Shown here: positions 37,671 to 45,792 of the stretch, in pieces
Numbering within the stretch: position 1 is the stretch's first letter
How the letters are laid out: each line of letters starts with the position of its first letter
DNA from: Bacteroidota bacterium
Lineage (GTDB): Bacteria; Bacteroidota; Bacteroidia; Sphingobacteriales; Sphingobacteriaceae
Assembly (NCBI GenBank): GCA_018266915.1
Contig: JAFDZM010000045.1
Coordinates: 186,001 to 250,000 of the forward strand
Reading direction: 5' to 3'
Length of the DNA stretch: 64,000 nucleotides
The notes under the pieces: generated by a model
The model's input: only the letters and a program-made list of their open reading frames with translations
Told to the model about the DNA's origin: nothing
The model's database searches: none
Translations under genes and position numbers: made by a program

Positions 37671-39164
37671 ATGAAAAAGACTGCATTAATTTTTGTATTG
37701 GTCTTGCTATCAGCGGCCTGCAAAAAGGACCTGACGAGCCTGAACGTGGATCCGAAACATCCATCTACAGTACCGTCATATAGCTTGTTCACAGAGTCGG
37801 AAAGACTGCTGAGCAATACCGTGACTTCATCCAATGTTAACCTTAACATTTTCCGTTTAATAGAACAACAATGGACAGAGACCACCTACTTGAACGAAAC
37901 AAATTATCAACTGCCATCCCGTAACCAGCCTGATGCCATATGGGCGGCATTTTACAGCAGTGTGCTTATCAACCTTGAAAAAGCAAAAGGTTTTATCCCT
38001 ACTGATGTAAGCGATAAAGGGACGCAAAAAAATGAGATAGCCATTGCCGATATGTTGCAGGTGTATACTTACTATTACCTGCTTACCACATTTGGCAACA
38101 TTCCGTATAGCCAGGCGCTTAACATCAATAATCCTTTCCCGGCTTATGATGATGCCAAAACTGTGTATGGCGAATTATTAACCCGTTTAGATGCTGATAT
38201 TGCAGCATTGGATCCGGCTTCAGGAAGCTATGGCGCAAATGATGTTATTTATGCCGGTGACCCAACCGCATGGAAAAAGTTCGGTAACTCCCTTAAATTA
38301 AAAATGGGCGTTACTATGGCCGATTACGATGCAACCACAGCCCAAACAGTAATAGCAGCCGCTGTTACCGGTGGTGTATTTACTTCTAACGCCGACAATG
38401 CGACTTTTGACTATCTGACCGGTCCACCGAACACAAACCCTGTTTGGGTTGATTTGGTGCAAAGCCAACGTCATGATTTTGTGGGCACAAGCCAGTTTAT
38501 TAACCTGTTAAATCCAAACACTGCAACACAGGATCCGCGCTTGCCATACTTCTTTTCGCAGAGCATAGCGGGTGGGACTTATGTGGGTGCAGCCAACGGT
38601 TCGGGTAATGGTGGATTGGTTTATAGCCAGTATTCACTGCCATCGGGTCCGCTTATTACTCCGGGTTCCCTTGGTAAAGTAACCAATCCTGATTTTCCAG
38701 GCGACCTGTTAGATTATGCCGAAACAGAGTTTAACCTGGCCGAGGCTTCTGCACGCGGCATCAGCGTAGGCGGTACTGTACAATCGCATTACAATGCTGC
38801 AATTACCGCATCAATTACTTACTGGGGCGGAACAGATGTTGACGCTGCTACTTACCTGGCATTGCCAACAGTAGCCTATGCAACAGCAACCAACCCTACT
38901 GCTCCGGGCGTGTTAACCCCGTTGCAAAAAATTGCATTGCAGGAATATATTGCTTTATACAATAGAGGCTGGGATGCATGGATACTAACCCGCAGATTGG
39001 ATTATCCGACATTGCTTCCTCCGCCAAATGCATACAGTGGTTTCCCTGTACGCTTCACTTATCCTATCAGTGAGCAAAACGTGAACAAGGAAAATTACGA
39101 TAAAGCTGCCGCTGCCATAGGTGGTGACCTGGTTACCACCAAGCTTTTCTTCGACGTGCATTAA
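37671..39164 (+). CDS. SusD/RagB-like lipoprotein (SusD_2 type)
   Basis: The 497-residue lipoprotein has Cys17 after VLVLLSAACKKDL. The layout follows the PF12771 (SusD-like 2) subgroup: VDPKHPSTVPSYSLFTESERLLSN near the N-terminus, IADMLQVYTYYYLLTTFGNIPYSQA with the typical TFGNIPYSQA, and WDAWILTRRLDYP near the end. Members are often found with unusual SusC partners. It ends the operon at a strong terminator (39191-39221). Confidence 0.9.
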   Translation: MKKTALIFVLVLLSAACKKDLTSLNVDPKHPSTVPSYSLFTESERLLSNTVTSSNVNLNIFRLIEQQWTETTYLNETNYQLPSRNQPDAIWAAFYSSVLINLEKAKGFIPTDVSDKGTQKNEIAIADMLQVYTYYYLLTTFGNIPYSQALNINNPFPAYDDAKTVYGELLTRLDADIAALDPASGSYGANDVIYAGDPTAWKKFGNSLKLKMGVTMADYDATTAQTVIAAAVTGGVFTSNADNATFDYLTGPPNTNPVWVDLVQSQRHDFVGTSQFINLLNPNTATQDPRLPYFFSQSIAGGTYVGAANGSGNGGLVYSQYSLPSGPLITPGSLGKVTNPDFPGDLLDYAETEFNLAEASARGISVGGTVQSHYNAAITASITYWGGTDVDAATYLALPTVAYATATNPTAPGVLTPLQKIALQEYIALYNRGWDAWILTRRLDYPTLLPPPNAYSGFPVRFTYPISEQNVNKENYDKAAAAIGGDLVTTKLFFDVH

Positions 39165-39190
39165 CACACAGATAAGCAAAAATACTACCC

Positions 39191-39221
39191 AAGCCCCGGC
39201 CCTAAAAAGCCGGGGCTTTTT
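39191..39221 (+). terminator. Terminator after the second SusCD operon
   Basis: AGCCCCGGC pairs with GCCGGGGCT around CCTAAAAA, followed by TTTTT. Confidence 0.9.
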
Positions 39222-39314
39222 GCTGAATATCAGCACTTAAAACTGTTAATAACTTTTCTTTCAAAAGCGCGGCTTCGCTATAACCTATCGAAAAATATTT
39301 GCGTTTAACCACCT

Positions 39315-39650
39315 ATGAAAATTGAAGGCGGACTGCTCATTAATATGAGCACAGAATTAGCAAACTATTTTAAAGGTCACCCGGCAGAATTACCTGCAAC
39401 CGTTGATGTAAACTCTTTAGAAGTCAGAACCTCATCGTATTTGATCGAGCATATTGAGAACTATACCCAGAAACCATTTACAGATAAATTCTTATGGTGC
39501 GTGGTGTTCCCGAAATCAAAAAATCCGCTGTTTGAGTACTTTTACTTTATTGATTACATGGCAATTCATAAAGGAGAGCACGGCATTGTTTCGGCCAAGC
39601 TGATGTACGAAAACAAGGATTACACTTCGGCCTGGTACTCGGCTAACTGA
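39315..39650 (+). CDS. Hypothetical protein
   Basis: The 111-residue protein has no signal peptide or membrane span. It reads as alternating strands (SSYLIEHIENYTQKPFTDKFLWCVVFPKS) with an aromatic-rich segment (LFEYFYFIDYM). I do not recognise a family. Its stop overlaps by eight bases the stop of the convergent methyltransferase gene. Confidence 0.6.
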   Translation: MKIEGGLLINMSTELANYFKGHPAELPATVDVNSLEVRTSSYLIEHIENYTQKPFTDKFLWCVVFPKSKNPLFEYFYFIDYMAIHKGEHGIVSAKLMYENKDYTSAWYSAN

Positions 39651-40269
39651 TAGCAGGCTTATTCCTGAAGCTGCAAAACACAAAGCTTTGTATGGTATGA
39701 AAAGGCGTAATGTGCATTTTCGTGAAGCACCTTATCTTTTCAAAGTACCTTGCAAATAAGTTCGGCAAACTGTTTTCTGAATACTGCTGAACAGGCAGAC
39801 CACTGCATTTTTCAGGCCCTTCTTCGCTGAACGTACTCAGCACCATATAACCATCCGGCCCCAGGTAGCGGTGCACCATCTCCAGGTATTTACCCTGTTC
39901 TTCTTTATTGATCAGGAAATGAAAAGTTGCCCTGTCGTGCCATAGATCATATTTCTGACCAGGGTTAAAATCGATCACATCTTTCACTATCCATTTCACC
40001 TGCGAAGCATTCGCGCCTAATCTTTCCTTTGCCCGCTCAATGGCTTTTGACGAAATATCCAGCACGGTAACATTGGTGTAGCCCAGCATCAATAAATAAT
40101 CAACCAGCAGACTATCGCCCCCGCCGATATCAATAATAGCGGCATTTTTTGGCAACCTGAAAAGCTTGATGATTGATAACGAAGTTTCGGGGATAGGTTC
40201 GTACCAGCTTACTTCGGTTAGTTGTTTTGTTTTATACACTTCTTCCCAGTGTTGTTTTCTGTCAGACAT
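39643..40269 (-). CDS. Class I SAM-dependent methyltransferase
   Basis: The 208-residue protein has the SAM-binding motif IIDIGGGDSLLVDYLL (residues about 45-60), the acidic second strand VTVLDISSKAIERAK, and KYDLWHDRATFHFLINKEEQ with VHRYLGPDGYMVLSTF. This fits the Methyltransf_25/Methyltransf_11 group, of which some members act on thiopurine-like or small acceptor molecules. The acceptor is unknown. It converges on the gene at 39315. Confidence 0.85.
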   Translation of the reverse strand: MSDRKQHWEEVYKTKQLTEVSWYEPIPETSLSIIKLFRLPKNAAIIDIGGGDSLLVDYLLMLGYTNVTVLDISSKAIERAKERLGANASQVKWIVKDVIDFNPGQKYDLWHDRATFHFLINKEEQGKYLEMVHRYLGPDGYMVLSTFSEEGPEKCSGLPVQQYSENSLPNLFARYFEKIRCFTKMHITPFHTIQSFVFCSFRNKPAIS

Positions 40270-40409
40270 TATAATAATAGCAGGTAATTAACTCCCAAAA
40301 GGCCAATAATACACAATAAAACTTTAACGTTGATTTGAATGGCTAAGGGACTGCGTTGATTTTACAAACGAAATAGAAAAACATGGTCAACCTTTTCAGG
40401 GCGAGACAC

Positions 40410-40429
40410 ATTGTGAACGTGAACACAAT
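40410..40429. promoter_or_regulatory. ATTGTG-N8-CACAAT dyad upstream of kbl
   Basis: A 20-bp imperfect dyad whose arms ATTGTG and CACAAT match exactly lies about 70 bp before the kbl ATG. It could be a regulator site; no protein is implied. Confidence 0.35.
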
Positions 40430-40496
40430 CGTTTGCGGACACTGCTAAATATTGCATGGCAAATGCTTAATTTTACTGCCTCAATAATTACATACT

Positions 40497-41687
40497 ATGT
40501 ACACTACCCTGAAACCTGTGTTGGAGCAGGAACTCGCCGCAATTGAAGAAGCCGGATTGTATAAAAGAGAACGCATTATTACCTCGCCCCAGGGTGCCGA
40601 TATTACGGTACTGGGCGGTAAGAAAGTGATCAACTTTTGTGCGAATAATTACCTGGGGCTATCCAGTCACCCTAAAGTGATACAGGCTGCAAAAGAAACG
40701 CTGGACACGCATGGATATGGGATGTCGTCGGTGCGGTTTATCTGCGGTACACAGGATATACATAAACAGTTGGAAGCTAAAATCGCAGAGTTTTTGGGGA
40801 CGGAAGATACCATTCTGTATGCAGCTGCATTTGATGCCAATGGTGGTGTATTTGAGCCATTGTTTAATGAGCAGGATGCGATTATATCTGATGAATTGAA
40901 CCATGCCTCGATCATTGACGGGGTACGTTTATGCAAAGCACAACGCCAGCGTTATAAACACGACGATATGGGCGACCTGGAAGAAAAACTTAAAGCTACA
41001 CAAAGCTGCCGTCACCGCATTATTGTAACCGATGGTGCATTCAGTATGGATGGTACGATTGCCCAATTAGATAAAATATGCGAGCTGGCTGAAAAATATA
41101 ACTCACTGGTGATGATCGACGAGAGCCACTGCTCGGGTTTTATGGGCAAAACCGGTCGGGGTACGCATGAGCATCATAATGTGATGGGTAAGATCGATAT
41201 TATCACCGGTACCTTGGGTAAAGCGCTGGGCGGTGCGTCGGGTGGCTTTACTTCAGGGCGTAAAGAGATCATCGATATGTTGAGACAGCGTTCAAGGCCC
41301 TATTTGTTCTCGAACACATTGGCGCCATCTATTACAGGAGCTTCTATAGCGGTATTAAACTTATTAAGTGAGACTACCGAATTGCGCGATAAACTGGAAA
41401 GAAACACCCAATACTTCCGCAGCAAAATGACCGAGGCAGGTTTCGATATCAGGCCGGGTGTGCATCCTATCGTACCGGTAATGTTATATGACGCCAAATT
41501 ATCTCAGGATTTCGCTGCAAAAATGCTGGATGAAGGTATTTATGTGATCGGGTTCTATTATCCGGTTGTTCCGCAGGGCAAGGCACGTATCAGGGTGCAG
41601 ATATCAGCAGCGCACGAGCAGGGGCATTTGGATAAAGCTATAGCCGCTTTCACCAAAGTTGGTAAAGAGCTGGGTGTGATCAAATAA
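40497..41687 (+). CDS. kbl: Glycine C-acetyltransferase (2-amino-3-ketobutyrate CoA ligase)
   Basis: The 396-residue PLP enzyme splits 2-amino-3-ketobutyrate with CoA into glycine and acetyl-CoA, the second step of threonine degradation. It has [39 protein letters not shown] and the PLP lysine Lys242 in [14 protein letters not shown], with the length expected of Kbl. The threonine dehydrogenase gene that makes its substrate is 27 kb away, at 12055. A related alpha-oxoamine synthase is the alternative, less likely. Confidence 0.95.
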   Translation: MYTTLKPVLEQELAAIEEAGLYKRERIITSPQGADITVLGGKKVINFCANNYLGLSSHPKVIQAAKETLDTHGYGMSSVRFICGTQDIHKQLEAKIAEFLGTEDTILYAAAFDANGGVFEPLFNEQDAIISDELNHASIIDGVRLCKAQRQRYKHDDMGDLEEKLKATQSCRHRIIVTDGAFSMDGTIAQLDKICELAEKYNSLVMIDESHCSGFMGKTGRGTHEHHNVMGKIDIITGTLGKALGGASGGFTSGRKEIIDMLRQRSRPYLFSNTLAPSITGASIAVLNLLSETTELRDKLERNTQYFRSKMTEAGFDIRPGVHPIVPVMLYDAKLSQDFAAKMLDEGIYVIGFYYPVVPQGKARIRVQISAAHEQGHLDKAIAAFTKVGKELGVIK

Positions 41688-41691
41688 ATTA

Positions 41692-41723
41692 TACGTATAA
41701 ATTTTTTATATTTGTACGTATAA
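41692..41723. promoter_or_regulatory. Direct repeats flanking the toxin-antitoxin promoter
   Basis: TACGTATAA occurs at 41692-41700 and 41715-41723, 23 bp apart, on either side of the -7 box TATATTTG (41707-41714). Each contains the palindrome TACGTA. A typical place for an antitoxin to repress its own promoter. Confidence 0.5.
41707..41714 (+). promoter_or_regulatory. Candidate -7 promoter box of the PIN toxin-antitoxin operon
   Basis: TATATTTG predicts a start near 41721 and a leader of about 12 nt before the ATG at 41733. A GTG at 41724 is less likely as the start. Confidence 0.55.
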
Positions 41724-41732
41724 GTGAATACA

Positions 41733-42005
41733 ATGGAGAATACGAAGCTGACGCTAAGCGTTGATAAAGATACCATACAGTTAGCAAAAGAAATTGCCGC
41801 TGATGATCATATGAGCGTGTCTAAGCTATTCAAGGCTCTGATAACTGAATTGGCTAAAAAAAGAAAGAAAAAAGAATTCAAGATGAAGTCTTTGGATGAA
41901 ATTTCTGATTGGGCCCGGGAAATAGTAGTAGCAAAAGAGCCAACACCAGATTTTGATCACAAGGCAGAATATCATAAACACCTGGAAGAGAAATACGGTT
42001 TATGA
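41733..42005 (+). CDS. Antitoxin-like protein (DUF6364/ribbon-helix-helix type)
   Basis: The 90-residue product (MENTKLTLSVDKDTIQLAKE) opens with the ribbon-helix-helix pattern KLTLSVDKDTIQLAKEIAADDHMSVSKLFKALI typical of DUF6364-type antitoxins, followed by a lysine-rich and acidic C-terminal toxin-binding part. It overlaps the PIN-domain gene by four bases. The N-terminal domain would bind the flanking TACGTATAA repeats, which is inference. Confidence 0.8.
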   Translation: MENTKLTLSVDKDTIQLAKEIAADDHMSVSKLFKALITELAKKRKKKEFKMKSLDEISDWAREIVVAKEPTPDFDHKAEYHKHLEEKYGL

Positions 42006-42409
42006 TCTTATTTATTGATTCTGACGTCCTGCTCGATAGTATTTTGATAAGAATGCCGCATTTCAATTCCAGTATTGAGCTGATTGAACTGGGTAGGGGT
42101 GATGATTATTCTCTTTGTACGTCGGTTCATAGTTTACTGAATATTCATTACGCTGTAAAGAAAGCTTTTAATGAAAAAATCGCAAGGCAATCAGTTTCGG
42201 TTCTTACCAGGAAGTTGAATATAGTAAAAGAAGATGTAAATACAATTCAACAGGCTGTTAATTCTGCTTTTTCAGATTTCGAAGATGCTGTTCAATACTA
42301 TGCAGCCATAAGTGCAAATGCAGATGTGATCATCACAAGAAATATAAAAGACTATAAACAATCCACCATACCGGTTTTAACAGCCGAACAATTTTTAAAA
42401 ACTTTATAA
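42002..42409 (+). CDS. PIN-domain toxin
   Basis: The 135-residue protein has the PIN acidic residues: FIDSDVLLDSIL at the N-terminus, EDAVQYYAA in the middle, and VIITRNIKDY near the end. These support a metal-dependent RNase of the PIN_3 type, as in VapC-like toxins. Its start overlaps the antitoxin by four bases, and its TAA shares its last base with the ATG of pheS. The module thus lies directly ahead of an essential gene. Confidence 0.85.
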   Translation: MILFIDSDVLLDSILIRMPHFNSSIELIELGRGDDYSLCTSVHSLLNIHYAVKKAFNEKIARQSVSVLTRKLNIVKEDVNTIQQAVNSAFSDFEDAVQYYAAISANADVIITRNIKDYKQSTIPVLTAEQFLKTL

Positions 42410-43443
42410 TGCAAGAACAAATAGATCAATATACAGCCGAGATCAACGCTTTTTCACCGGCCAATGCTGCGGAACTGGAAATTTTCCGCATTAAGTTTTT
42501 AGGGACCAAAGGCATTATTAAGGACTTGTTCGATCAATTTAAAAATGTTGGACCGGAAGAAAAGCGGACTTATGGCAAAGTGTTAAACCAGTTTAAACAA
42601 CTGGCTGAGACTAAATATGCTGAACTAAAAGAGACTTTTGACTCAGGACTCAAGACTCAAGACTCAGACCTTGATCTTACCCTACCAGGCGAAGGTTTTG
42701 AAGTTGGCTCACGTCACCCGCTATCATTAACGAGGATTGAAATCATCGATATTTTCAAACGCCTGGGTTTCGTAGTAGCTGAAGGACCGGAGATAGAGGA
42801 CGACTGGCATAACTTCTCGGCATTGAACTTCCCTGAAGAGCACCCTGCCCGTGATATGCAGGATACTTTCTTCATTAAAAAGAACAATGGTAGGGATGAT
42901 ATTGCTTTGCGTACACATACTTCATCCGTACAGGTAAGAATGATGGAGAATGGCAAACCGCCATTCCGCGCTATTATGCCGGGACGTGTTTATCGTAACG
43001 AAGCAATATCGGCACGTGCACATTGCTTCTTCCACCAGGTAGAGGGCCTGTATATTGATGAGAATGTATCTTTTGCTGATCTGAAGCAGACCTTATATCA
43101 CTTCGTGCAGGAATTATATGGCGAGGGTACCAAAGTTCGCTTCAGGCCATCGTATTTCCCGTTCACCGAGCCATCGGCTGAAATGGACATTAGCTGCACT
43201 ATTTGCGGCGGCTCAGGCTGCAATATGTGTAAGTACACCGGTTGGGTAGAGATATTAGGCTGCGGCATGGTAGACCCGAACGTTTTGGAGAATTGCAACA
43301 TCGACAGTAAAAAATATACCGGCTTTGCTTTTGGGATGGGAATAGAAAGAATCACCAACTTAAAATATGTGATACGCGATTTACGTTTATTCTCTGAAAA
43401 CGACGTTCGCTTTCTTAAACAATTCCAAACAGAGATCATATGA
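42409..43443 (+). CDS. pheS: Phenylalanine--tRNA ligase alpha subunit
   Basis: The 344-residue protein is the catalytic subunit of the class II (alpha-beta)2 PheRS. It has an N-terminal coiled coil, GSRHPLSLTRIEI, the motif 2-type FRAIMPGRVYRNEAISARAHCFFHQVEGLYID, the cysteine cluster CTICGGSGCNMCKYTG and motif 3 GFAFGMGIERITNLKY. The ATG shares one base with the preceding toxin stop. Between coiled coil and catalytic domain it carries a run of four 7-bp words (42640-42667). pheT is not in the window. Confidence 0.95.
   Translation: MQEQIDQYTAEINAFSPANAAELEIFRIKFLGTKGIIKDLFDQFKNVGPEEKRTYGKVLNQFKQLAETKYAELKETFDSGLKTQDSDLDLTLPGEGFEVGSRHPLSLTRIEIIDIFKRLGFVVAEGPEIEDDWHNFSALNFPEEHPARDMQDTFFIKKNNGRDDIALRTHTSSVQVRMMENGKPPFRAIMPGRVYRNEAISARAHCFFHQVEGLYIDENVSFADLKQTLYHFVQELYGEGTKVRFRPSYFPFTEPSAEMDISCTICGGSGCNMCKYTGWVEILGCGMVDPNVLENCNIDSKKYTGFAFGMGIERITNLKYVIRDLRLFSENDVRFLKQFQTEII
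42640..42667 (+). repeat. Heptamer repeat inside pheS
   Basis: GACTCAG, GACTCAA and two more copies run without gaps for 28 bp. As 7 is not a multiple of 3, each copy is read in a different frame, giving the linker DSGLKTQDSDL. The region is the flexible link before the catalytic domain, where an insertion is tolerated. Confidence 0.85.
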
Positions 43444-43856
43444 TCCGTAAAATTTTCCTGCTGGCTGTCATCTCTCTCAGCTTCCTTTCATGCGGCAAGA
43501 GTGGTGATTTGGTGCCCAGTGTGGCGGTAGCCTTTCAGGCGGATATTGATAATCCAAGCTTAGCAGCATTGAAAAGTCCGGGTGGCGCTGTAATTATAAA
43601 AGGTTATGGCGTAGCCGGACTGATCATTTATCGTGAGCCGGATCTGACTTACGCTGCCTATGATGCCTGCAGCAGCTATCAGCCCGAAAAAAGATGCGCT
43701 GTTACGCTTGATGGCAACTCGCTCACCTGCACCGATCCCTGCAGCGGATCAAAATTCTCATTAGCCGACGGTACGCCTGTAAAAGCTCCTGCAACAAGAG
43801 CATTGCGTGCCTATAATGTAAATGTGAGTAATTTTGAGATATTTGTATCTAATTGA
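43440..43856 (+). CDS. Rieske-like lipoprotein without [2Fe-2S] ligands
   Basis: The 138-residue protein is a lipoprotein (Cys18 in LSFLSCGKSG) with a Rieske-type fold: LIIYREPDLTYAAYDACSSYQ, DPCSGSKFSLADGTPVKAPATRALRAY. In true Rieske proteins the cluster ligands are C-x-H and C-x2-H; here the first His is Ser79, and the second pair is Asp99 and Ser102. Four cysteines remain (77, 86, 97, 101), possibly in disulfides. The start overlaps the pheS stop (ATGA), so it is probably translated with it. Confidence 0.75.
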   Translation: MIRKIFLLAVISLSFLSCGKSGDLVPSVAVAFQADIDNPSLAALKSPGGAVIIKGYGVAGLIIYREPDLTYAAYDACSSYQPEKRCAVTLDGNSLTCTDPCSGSKFSLADGTPVKAPATRALRAYNVNVSNFEIFVSN

Positions 43857-43859
43857 TAC

Positions 43860-44441
43860 ATGGAAGCTGATAAAATAAAAGAAAGTATAAAAAGAGCGGC
43901 ACAGGAGTTATTCCGGAAATTCGGTTACCATAAAACCAGTGTTAACGAGATAGCCAAGAAGGCCAAGATAGCAAAAGCCACTATTTACAAATATTTTGAT
44001 AGTAAAGAGGCCGTTTTGCACGTGTTGCTGATGGATTATATCAAATCCAGCGTGGATGAACTGATCACCAGCAATACTACCGAAATTGATGAGGAAACGC
44101 ACCTGAGCAACCTCATCATGAAAACCTGCCGCCTCTCCTATACCGTTTGCAATGAGTTTATCGGCTGGGATTTTATCCGCGAATCAGCCAACTCACAGGA
44201 TTTTTTAAAAAATCTTTCAAACGAACTGGAAGAAATGCTGGTGAGCTCCTTTATGCAATTGAGCGGCATACGCAAACAGGAAAATTCCATGCAACGTATC
44301 CGCTTCCTCATTAAATGCAGCAAGAATATCGTGTTCAGCTTTGCATTTACTTCGGTTAGTGATTCCGATGTGCGTAAGAACTTCGTTTCTTTTCAGAAAG
44401 AGATTTTGCCTTATTTGGTTAAGGCGGCGCTGACAGTTTGA
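43860..44441 (+). CDS. TetR/AcrR-family transcriptional regulator
   Basis: The 193-residue protein has an N-terminal HTH (ESIKRAAQELFRKFGYHKTSVNEIAKKAKIAKATIYKYFDSKEAVL), the TetR consensus, followed by a divergent helical ligand domain. It lies three bases after the Rieske-like gene. Its target is unknown; the stop codon lies in a heptamer repeat (44440-44474). Confidence 0.9.
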   Translation: MEADKIKESIKRAAQELFRKFGYHKTSVNEIAKKAKIAKATIYKYFDSKEAVLHVLLMDYIKSSVDELITSNTTEIDEETHLSNLIMKTCRLSYTVCNEFIGWDFIRESANSQDFLKNLSNELEEMLVSSFMQLSGIRKQENSMQRIRFLIKCSKNIVFSFAFTSVSDSDVRKNFVSFQKEILPYLVKAALTV

Positions 44442-44474
44442 TTTCGGAATGCGGAATTTCGATTTCGGAATTAT
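44440..44474. repeat. Heptamer word repeat at a stop codon
   Basis: Five successive 7-bp words of the types GATTTCG and GAATGCG begin inside the TGA of the TetR gene. Confidence 0.7.
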
Positions 44475-44534
44475 TCAACTAATAATTTATCAGGTCACTT
44501 TAAATCCATTTGGATAATTCATTTATATTTATTT

Positions 44535-44551
44535 ACTTTGAATTACAAAGT
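44535..44551. promoter_or_regulatory. ACTTTG-N5-CAAAGT palindrome, copy 1
   Basis: A 17-bp dyad ACTTTGAATTACAAAGT eight bases before the ATG at 44560. An identical copy precedes the diiron gene at 45793. The dyad overlaps a -7-like TACTTTG, so a bound repressor would block the promoter. The winged-helix protein encoded at 45189 is the likely ligand. Confidence 0.65.
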
Positions 44552-44559
44552 GCTTTTCA

Positions 44560-45192
44560 ATGGAAGAAAAAGATCTTCAAAACGAACTGGCGTCCATACG
44601 CAGCATTATGGAACGCTCCTCCAAATTCATCTCGCTGAGTGGATTATCGGGAATATTGGCTGGTGTTTATGCGCTGGTGGGGGCAGGGGTAGCTTACATT
44701 ATCATTCAAAATAACCCCACAATAGTTACAAATCGGATTTCATTGTTTGTAGCTACTTATAACATTTTTACGATATTCTTAACCTTACTTCTGATCGCCG
44801 CAGTGGTACTTATCGCTTCAATCATCACTGCTATCATTCTCAGTAAAAGGCAGGCCAAACGTAAAAAACAGCTTTTCTGGGGAAAAGTTAGTCAGACATT
44901 ATTATTCCATATGTCCGCGCCATTATTAGTTGGCGGGATATTAATTATATTGTTTCTTTATAAGGGTAATGGCGAATATGTTGTATCTACCATGCTCATA
45001 TTTTATGGCTTAGCTCTTTTAAGCGCCAGCAACTTTACTTTCAGCGATGTGAAATACCTGGGCATATTAGAAATTATACTCGGACTTATTGCTGCTTGTT
45101 TACCCGGTTACGGATTACTATTTTGGGCCATTGGTTTTGGAGTGCTGCATATCATCTATGGTAGCATGATGTACTTAAAATACGATAAGTGA
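44560..45192 (+). CDS. Multi-pass membrane protein of a small regulon
   Basis: The 210-residue protein has an N-terminal coiled segment (LQNELASIRSIMERSSKFIS) and five or six predicted transmembrane helices, starting at LSGLSGILAGVYALVGAGVAY and ending at YGLLFWAIGFGVLHIIYGSMM. It resembles a conserved Bacteroidota membrane protein usually found with a winged-helix regulator. The next gene overlaps it by four bases (GTGA). Function is unknown. Confidence 0.7.
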   Translation: MEEKDLQNELASIRSIMERSSKFISLSGLSGILAGVYALVGAGVAYIIIQNNPTIVTNRISLFVATYNIFTIFLTLLLIAAVVLIASIITAIILSKRQAKRKKQLFWGKVSQTLLFHMSAPLLVGGILIILFLYKGNGEYVVSTMLIFYGLALLSASNFTFSDVKYLGILEIILGLIAACLPGYGLLFWAIGFGVLHIIYGSMMYLKYDK

Positions 45193-45494
45193 AGATAGCC
45201 TTTGACAAACTTGATAAAGCATTTGAGAACCGTGTAAGGTTACAGATTATGAGCGTGCTGGCTGCCAATGAGCGCTACGATTTTAATTCGCTCAAAGATC
45301 TGCTGAACATTACCGACGGCAACCTGGCCTCGCACCTGAAAGCATTAGAGAAGGAGGAATATATAGTGGTACACAAAAGTTTCCTGGGCCGAAAGCCTAA
45401 TACTAATTATGAGGCTACAACCAAAGGCAAGCAAGCTTTTAGAGACCACCTGAATACGTTGGAACAATTAATCAAACAACAAAAAGCAATTTAA
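45189..45494 (+). CDS. Winged-helix transcriptional regulator (HTH_34/ArsR-like)
   Basis: The 101-residue protein (FDKLDKAFENRVRLQIMSVL) has the winged-helix pattern ANERYDFNSLKDLLNITDGNLASHLKALEKEEYIVVHKSFLGRKPNTNYEATTKGKQAF. The start is GTG at 45189, overlapping the membrane-protein stop. It probably represses its own operon and the gene at 45793 through the shared ACTTTG-N5-CAAAGT dyads; this is inferred from the position of the sites. Confidence 0.9.
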   Translation: MKIAFDKLDKAFENRVRLQIMSVLAANERYDFNSLKDLLNITDGNLASHLKALEKEEYIVVHKSFLGRKPNTNYEATTKGKQAFRDHLNTLEQLIKQQKAI

Positions 45495-45522
45495 TTTTAG
45501 TTACACCTAAAACATCATTGTC

Positions 45523-45732
45523 ATGCACAACAAACAATTCATTACGCTGCTCAGGTTTGCTGCTATTAGTGGCAATATCCTGTTCGCCCTATGGGTCACT
45601 TTCAATGGTTTGAAGGAACACTTCTCAGGTACTATTTATGAGAAGTTGTCTTATATTGGATTAGTGGGACTTTTGTCGATCAACAGTTTCCTTATCCTGA
45701 GCAAGTCAACCACAAAAACTTCAGCGCAATAA
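45523..45732 (+). CDS. Small two-helix membrane protein
   Basis: The 69-residue protein (MHNKQFITLLRFAAISGNIL) has two predicted transmembrane helices, FAAISGNILFALWVTFNGL and LSYIGLVGLLSINSFLIL. It is the third gene of the operon beginning at 44560. No family is recognised. Confidence 0.7.
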   Translation: MHNKQFITLLRFAAISGNILFALWVTFNGLKEHFSGTIYEKLSYIGLVGLLSINSFLILSKSTTKTSAQ

Positions 45733-45759
45733 TTAACACTTATATTTTTTTCATCATTC

Positions 45760-45776
45760 ACTTTGAATTACAAAGT
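45760..45776. promoter_or_regulatory. ACTTTG-N5-CAAAGT palindrome, copy 2
   Basis: An exact copy of the 17-bp dyad at 44535-44551, here 16 bp before the ATG at 45793. The two genes or operons therefore probably share a regulator. Confidence 0.65.
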
Positions 45777-45792
45777 ACTTTATTGATTTATT

